Assembly (NCBI GenBank): GCA_031413415.1
Contig: JANOET010000384.1
Span: 1 to 7,455, forward strand
Origin: UBA668 sp031413415
Lineage (GTDB): Bacteria; Actinomycetota; Acidimicrobiia; Acidimicrobiales; Ilumatobacteraceae
Length of the DNA stretch: 7,455 nt
Direction of reading: 5' to 3'
The notes below the pieces were generated by a model. The model had not been told where the DNA came from. It saw nothing but the letters and a program-made list of their open reading frames with translations, and did not search any database. The position numbers and the translations under genes were made by a program. Below are positions 5,128 to 7,455 of this stretch, piece after piece. Every line of letters begins with the position of its first letter. The stretch's first letter is position 1.

Positions 5128-6165
5128 TTAGGAAGCGCGCAGGGTCGCGAGCACATCGCTCGCCGCGAGCGCCCGGTCGTCGAAGACGGTGGAGAGCTCG
5201 ACAGGCCCGCCCAACATCGCGGCAGCGGCGACACCGATGGCCGATTGCAGCTCGCGGATGTTGCGGGGCGGCGGGAAGTACTCGTCCTCGTCGGTGACTC
5301 GCATCAGCTCGACTCCGTGAACCGGAGCGAGGAACTCGATGATCGCCTCGACGAGCTCCTCGGGAGCCGAGGCGCCAGCAGTGACGCCCACGGTGCCGGT
5401 CAGGCCCGACGGCAGTTCGTCGACGCTGTTGACCCTGAACACCCTGGGGCAGCCGGCCTCGACCGCGAGTTTCTCGAGCGCCCGGGTGTTCGACGAGTTC
5501 GACGAACCGATGACGATGATCGCATCGCACCTGGGCGCCATGGCCATGAGTGCGGACTGGCGGTTGGTGGTGGCGAAGCAGAGATCGCTGCGTCCCGGCG
5601 ACCACGTTTCGGGGAAGCGCTCGCGCACGGCGACGGCCACGTCGCTCCAGTCGCGATGCGACAGGGTGGTCTGGGCGAGCAGAGCGACCGGCTCGTCGAA
5701 CTGGGGGAGCGCCGCCACCTCGGCGATGCTCTCGACCCGGCTGATCGAGTTCGGGGCGACGGCCATGGTGCCGACCGCTTCCTCGTGGCCCTCGTGGCCG
5801 ACGTACACGATGCGGAAGCCCTTCCCGGCGCGCACCTTCACCTCGTGGTGAACCTTCGTCACCAGCGGGCACACCGAGTCGACGATGTACGAACCCCGGG
5901 CGCGTGCTGCGGCGACCACTTCGGGGGCCGAGCCATGGGCCGACAGCATGATCGGCCGCCCGAGGGGCACCTCGGAGATCTCGTCGACGAAGACGACTCC
6001 CTGGGCCTCGAACCGCTGCACCACGATCTTGTTGTGCACGATCTCGTGGTAGCAGTACACGGGAGGCTCGAAACTGCGCACCATCCAGGCGAGGGCCTTG
6101 ATGGCCATCTCGACGCCTGCGCAGAAACCCCGAGGTTCGGCGAGCAGCACGCGATCGACAGTCAC
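5128..6165 (-). CDS. ispH: 4-hydroxy-3-methylbut-2-enyl diphosphate reductase
   Basis: IspH (LytB) catalyses the last step of the cytosolic MEP pathway, reducing HMBPP to IPP and DMAPP with an iron-sulfur cluster. The 345-residue protein has the three cluster cysteines: Cys15 in EPRGFCAGV, Cys99 in CPLVTKVH and Cys196 in CFATTNRQ. Substrate-site residues also appear: HEIVHN (40-45), SAHGS (75-79, His77), GHEGHEEAVGTM (123-133, His127 and Glu129), QTTLS (165-169), GSSNSSNT (220-227) and TAGAS (262-266). GTG 6165 is preferred because it sits 11 codons before the conserved GFCAG, as usual. ATG 6219 would add 18 residues with no family match and would overlap the divergent gene's start. The GTG has no Shine-Dalgarno; TAGCCT lies seven bases before it, suggesting a leaderless message. 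It is followed by the CopD-like gene after 10 bases. Confidence 0.97.
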   Translation of the reverse strand: MTVDRVLLAEPRGFCAGVEMAIKALAWMVRSFEPPVYCYHEIVHNKIVVQRFEAQGVVFVDEISEVPLGRPIMLSAHGSAPEVVAAARARGSYIVDSVCPLVTKVHHEVKVRAGKGFRIVYVGHEGHEEAVGTMAVAPNSISRVESIAEVAALPQFDEPVALLAQTTLSHRDWSDVAVAVRERFPETWSPGRSDLCFATTNRQSALMAMAPRCDAIIVIGSSNSSNTRALEKLAVEAGCPRVFRVNSVDELPSGLTGTVGVTAGASAPEELVEAIIEFLAPVHGVELMRVTDEDEYFPPPRNIRELQSAIGVAAAAMLGGPVELSTVFDDRALAASDVLATLRAS

Positions 6166-6172
6166 CCCGGGG

Positions 6173-6178
6173 AGGCTA
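6173..6178 (-). promoter_or_regulatory. Candidate -10 element of ispH (leaderless)
   Basis: Read on the minus strand this is TAGCCT, seven bases before the GTG at 6165. The coding-strand sequence between them is C/G only with no Shine-Dalgarno. It mirrors the plus-strand TAGCCT at 6204-6209. No -35 hexamer is evident. Confidence 0.5.
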
Positions 6179-6203
6179 GCGGCCGTCGACTCAGGCCCGC
6201 CGG

Positions 6204-6209
6204 TAGCCT
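6204..6209 (+). promoter_or_regulatory. Candidate -10 element of the DUF512 gene (leaderless)
   Basis: TAGCCT lies eight bases before ATG 6218. It is the same hexamer used in mirror image for ispH: AGGCTAGCGG (6173-6182) and CCGGTAGCCT (6200-6209) form a ten-base inverted repeat with one mismatch, centred near 6191. No Shine-Dalgarno precedes the ATG. Confidence 0.48.
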
Positions 6210-6217
6210 GGGTGACC

Positions 6218-7455
6218 ATGTCGTCACCCACGGTCGTCGCTGTTGCGCCCGGGTCCGCCGCGGAACGCGCCGGACTCGCCGTCGGCGACGTCGTACTGTC
6301 GCTGAACGGCACGGTCCCACGCGACATCATCGAGTGGCGGTACGCCGCGGACGACGGTGAAGTGGCGATCGAAGTGCTCCGCGGCGCGCTGGAATTCAGC
6401 ATCGATGTCGAGAAGCGGGCGGGAGAACCGCTGGGTGCCGAGGTCTCGAGCGCGGTGTTCGACCGCGTGCGGACCTGCGACAACCACTGCGAGTTCTGCT
6501 TCATCTTTCAGCTCCCGAAAGGCTTGCGCCGCAGCCTCTACCTGAAGGACGACGACTATCGACTGTCGTTCCTCTACGGCAACTTCACGACGCTCACGCG
6601 GTTCACCGAGGCCGACCTCGAGCGTGTCGTCACCGAGCGTCTCTCGCCGCTGAACGTGAGCATCCACGCCACGGACCCCGACGTTCGCAACCGCATGCTG
6701 AAGAACCCGAGGGGCGGCATGAGCCTTCGGTGGCTTCGTGCGCTCTTGGACCATGGCATCGCCGTTCGGGGACAGGTGGTGCTGTGTCCCGGCGTGAACG
6801 ACGGTCAGGTCTTCGAGCGAACCATGGCCGGCGTGCTCGACGAGTACCCCGAACTCGAGTCCGTGGCCGTGGTGCCGCTCGGCCTCAGCAAGTTCAACAC
6901 CGAGTCGGCGATGCGTCTGCACACGGTCGACGAGGCCCGAGCGATGGTTGCCGCGATCCGCGACTGGCAGGACGTCTTCCTGCGTGTGCTGGGCAAGCGA
7001 ATGGTGTTCGCCGCCGACGAGTACTACCTGATGGCAGGGCTGCCGTTCCCCGACGCCGACGCGTACGAGGGCTTCCACATGCACGAGGACGGCATCGGAA
7101 TGGCCCGCACATTCGAGCGCGAGTTCCACGGAGAGACCACCGCAGCCACCGGCGTGCACAGTGGCTTCTTCGCCTGGGTCGACGGTGCGCCGGCCGAGGG
7201 CTACCGAGCTCCGCGCAACCCTGCGGGCGACACCGGCCTGCGTGGGTGCGCCACCGACGCCGACCCGAGCGACGCGGCTGTTCGGCTGCAGTTGACGCCG
7301 CGGCGCGATGCGCCCATCGGCATCCTCACCGGCGAGTTCGGTGCCCGCATCCTCGCACCGCTCGTCGCCTCGCTCGGGCGCGACGACATCCGGATCATTC
7401 CGGTCCGCAACGAGTTCTTCGGCGGCAACACGTCCGTCACCGGCCTGATGGTGGG
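6218..7455 (+). CDS. PDZ - radical SAM - DUF512 protein, 3' end outside window
   Basis: A conserved iron-sulfur protein of unknown reaction (COG1625/DUF512 family). Residues 2-60 form a PDZ-like segment (VVAVAPGSAAERAGLAVGD, LSLNG). The radical SAM cluster motif CX3CX2C is Cys87, Cys91 and Cys94 in CDNHCEFCFIFQLPKG, followed by family blocks KDDDYRLSFLYGNFTTLT, LSPLNVSIHATDP, VVLCPGVNDG and VAVVPLGLSKFN. The DUF512 domain fills the rest, and FFGGNTSVTGLMV at the right edge matches its usual ending, so only a few tens of residues are probably missing (412 seen, family about 430-450). Start ATG 6218 is preferred; an in-frame GTG at 6212 would add two residues. It is divergent from ispH with 52 bases between. 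In Firmicutes this family is often next to der (EngA), so der downstream is worth checking. No substrate can be inferred. Confidence 0.92.
   Translation, partial: MSSPTVVAVAPGSAAERAGLAVGDVVLSLNGTVPRDIIEWRYAADDGEVAIEVLRGALEFSIDVEKRAGEPLGAEVSSAVFDRVRTCDNHCEFCFIFQLPKGLRRSLYLKDDDYRLSFLYGNFTTLTRFTEADLERVVTERLSPLNVSIHATDPDVRNRMLKNPRGGMSLRWLRALLDHGIAVRGQVVLCPGVNDGQVFERTMAGVLDEYPELESVAVVPLGLSKFNTESAMRLHTVDEARAMVAAIRDWQDVFLRVLGKRMVFAADEYYLMAGLPFPDADAYEGFHMHEDGIGMARTFEREFHGETTAATGVHSGFFAWVDGAPAEGYRAPRNPAGDTGLRGCATDADPSDAAVRLQLTPRRDAPIGILTGEFGARILAPLVASLGRDDIRIIPVRNEFFGGNTSVTGLMV

Noticed and set aside
5147..5170. Alternating GCGAGC / GCTCGC / GCGAGC that can fold as a hairpin near the ispH 3' end
   Set aside because: It lies within alanine/leucine-rich codons of the ispH C-terminus, and short GC palindromes of this kind are common by chance at this composition.
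6124..6138. GAAACCCCGAGGTTC, similar to the hairpin core
   Set aside because: It encodes the conserved EPRGF of ispH on the minus strand, so the resemblance is explained by coding sequence.
4885..6360. Long plus-strand open frame opposite ispH and the CopD-like gene
   Set aside because: It is a shadow of ispH codon use. It has no domain, and ispH on the minus strand has all its cluster cysteines and substrate motifs.

Overview
This is a high-GC bacterial window with actinobacterial character. I would guess class Acidimicrobiia (Ilumatobacter-like). The basis is GC-rich codon use, mycobacterial-style FadD and FadE proteins, an AbiEi/DUF559-type protein of a kind common in actinobacteria, and several genes that appear to be leaderless. 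The taxonomic guess is inference; no 16S or other marker is present.

Layout from left to right. (1) A fatty-acid block at 1-3549: a truncated acyl-CoA synthetase on the minus strand, divergent from a two-gene plus-strand unit (SirB1-like transglutaminase-fold protein, then a flavin-reductase-domain protein overlapping it by one base), then an acyl-CoA dehydrogenase with its own promoter and Shine-Dalgarno site. (2) A single-gene cassette at 3556-4682: a protein with an AbiEi-like N-terminus and a Vsr/DUF559-like nuclease C-terminus, bounded on both sides by related palindromic hairpins sharing a 19-base core. (3) A minus-strand pair at 4707-6165: ispH of the MEP isoprenoid pathway, followed by a small four-helix CopD-like membrane protein. 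(4) A divergent PDZ-radical SAM-DUF512 protein at 6218-7455 that runs off the right edge.

The coding content is mostly ordinary housekeeping and lipid metabolism. The signals most worth a second look are non-coding. Both divergent gene pairs show face-to-face TANNNT elements 6-8 bases upstream of starts that lack a Shine-Dalgarno, which suggests leaderless transcripts. The two hairpins flanking the nuclease-like gene look like a repeated terminator family and carry a long direct repeat. The start region of the nuclease-like gene is buried in its own hairpin. I found no tRNA, rRNA, CRISPR array, insertion sequence or clear defence island. I do not see evidence for a complete novel multi-gene system; the repeat-bounded nuclease-like gene is the closest candidate.
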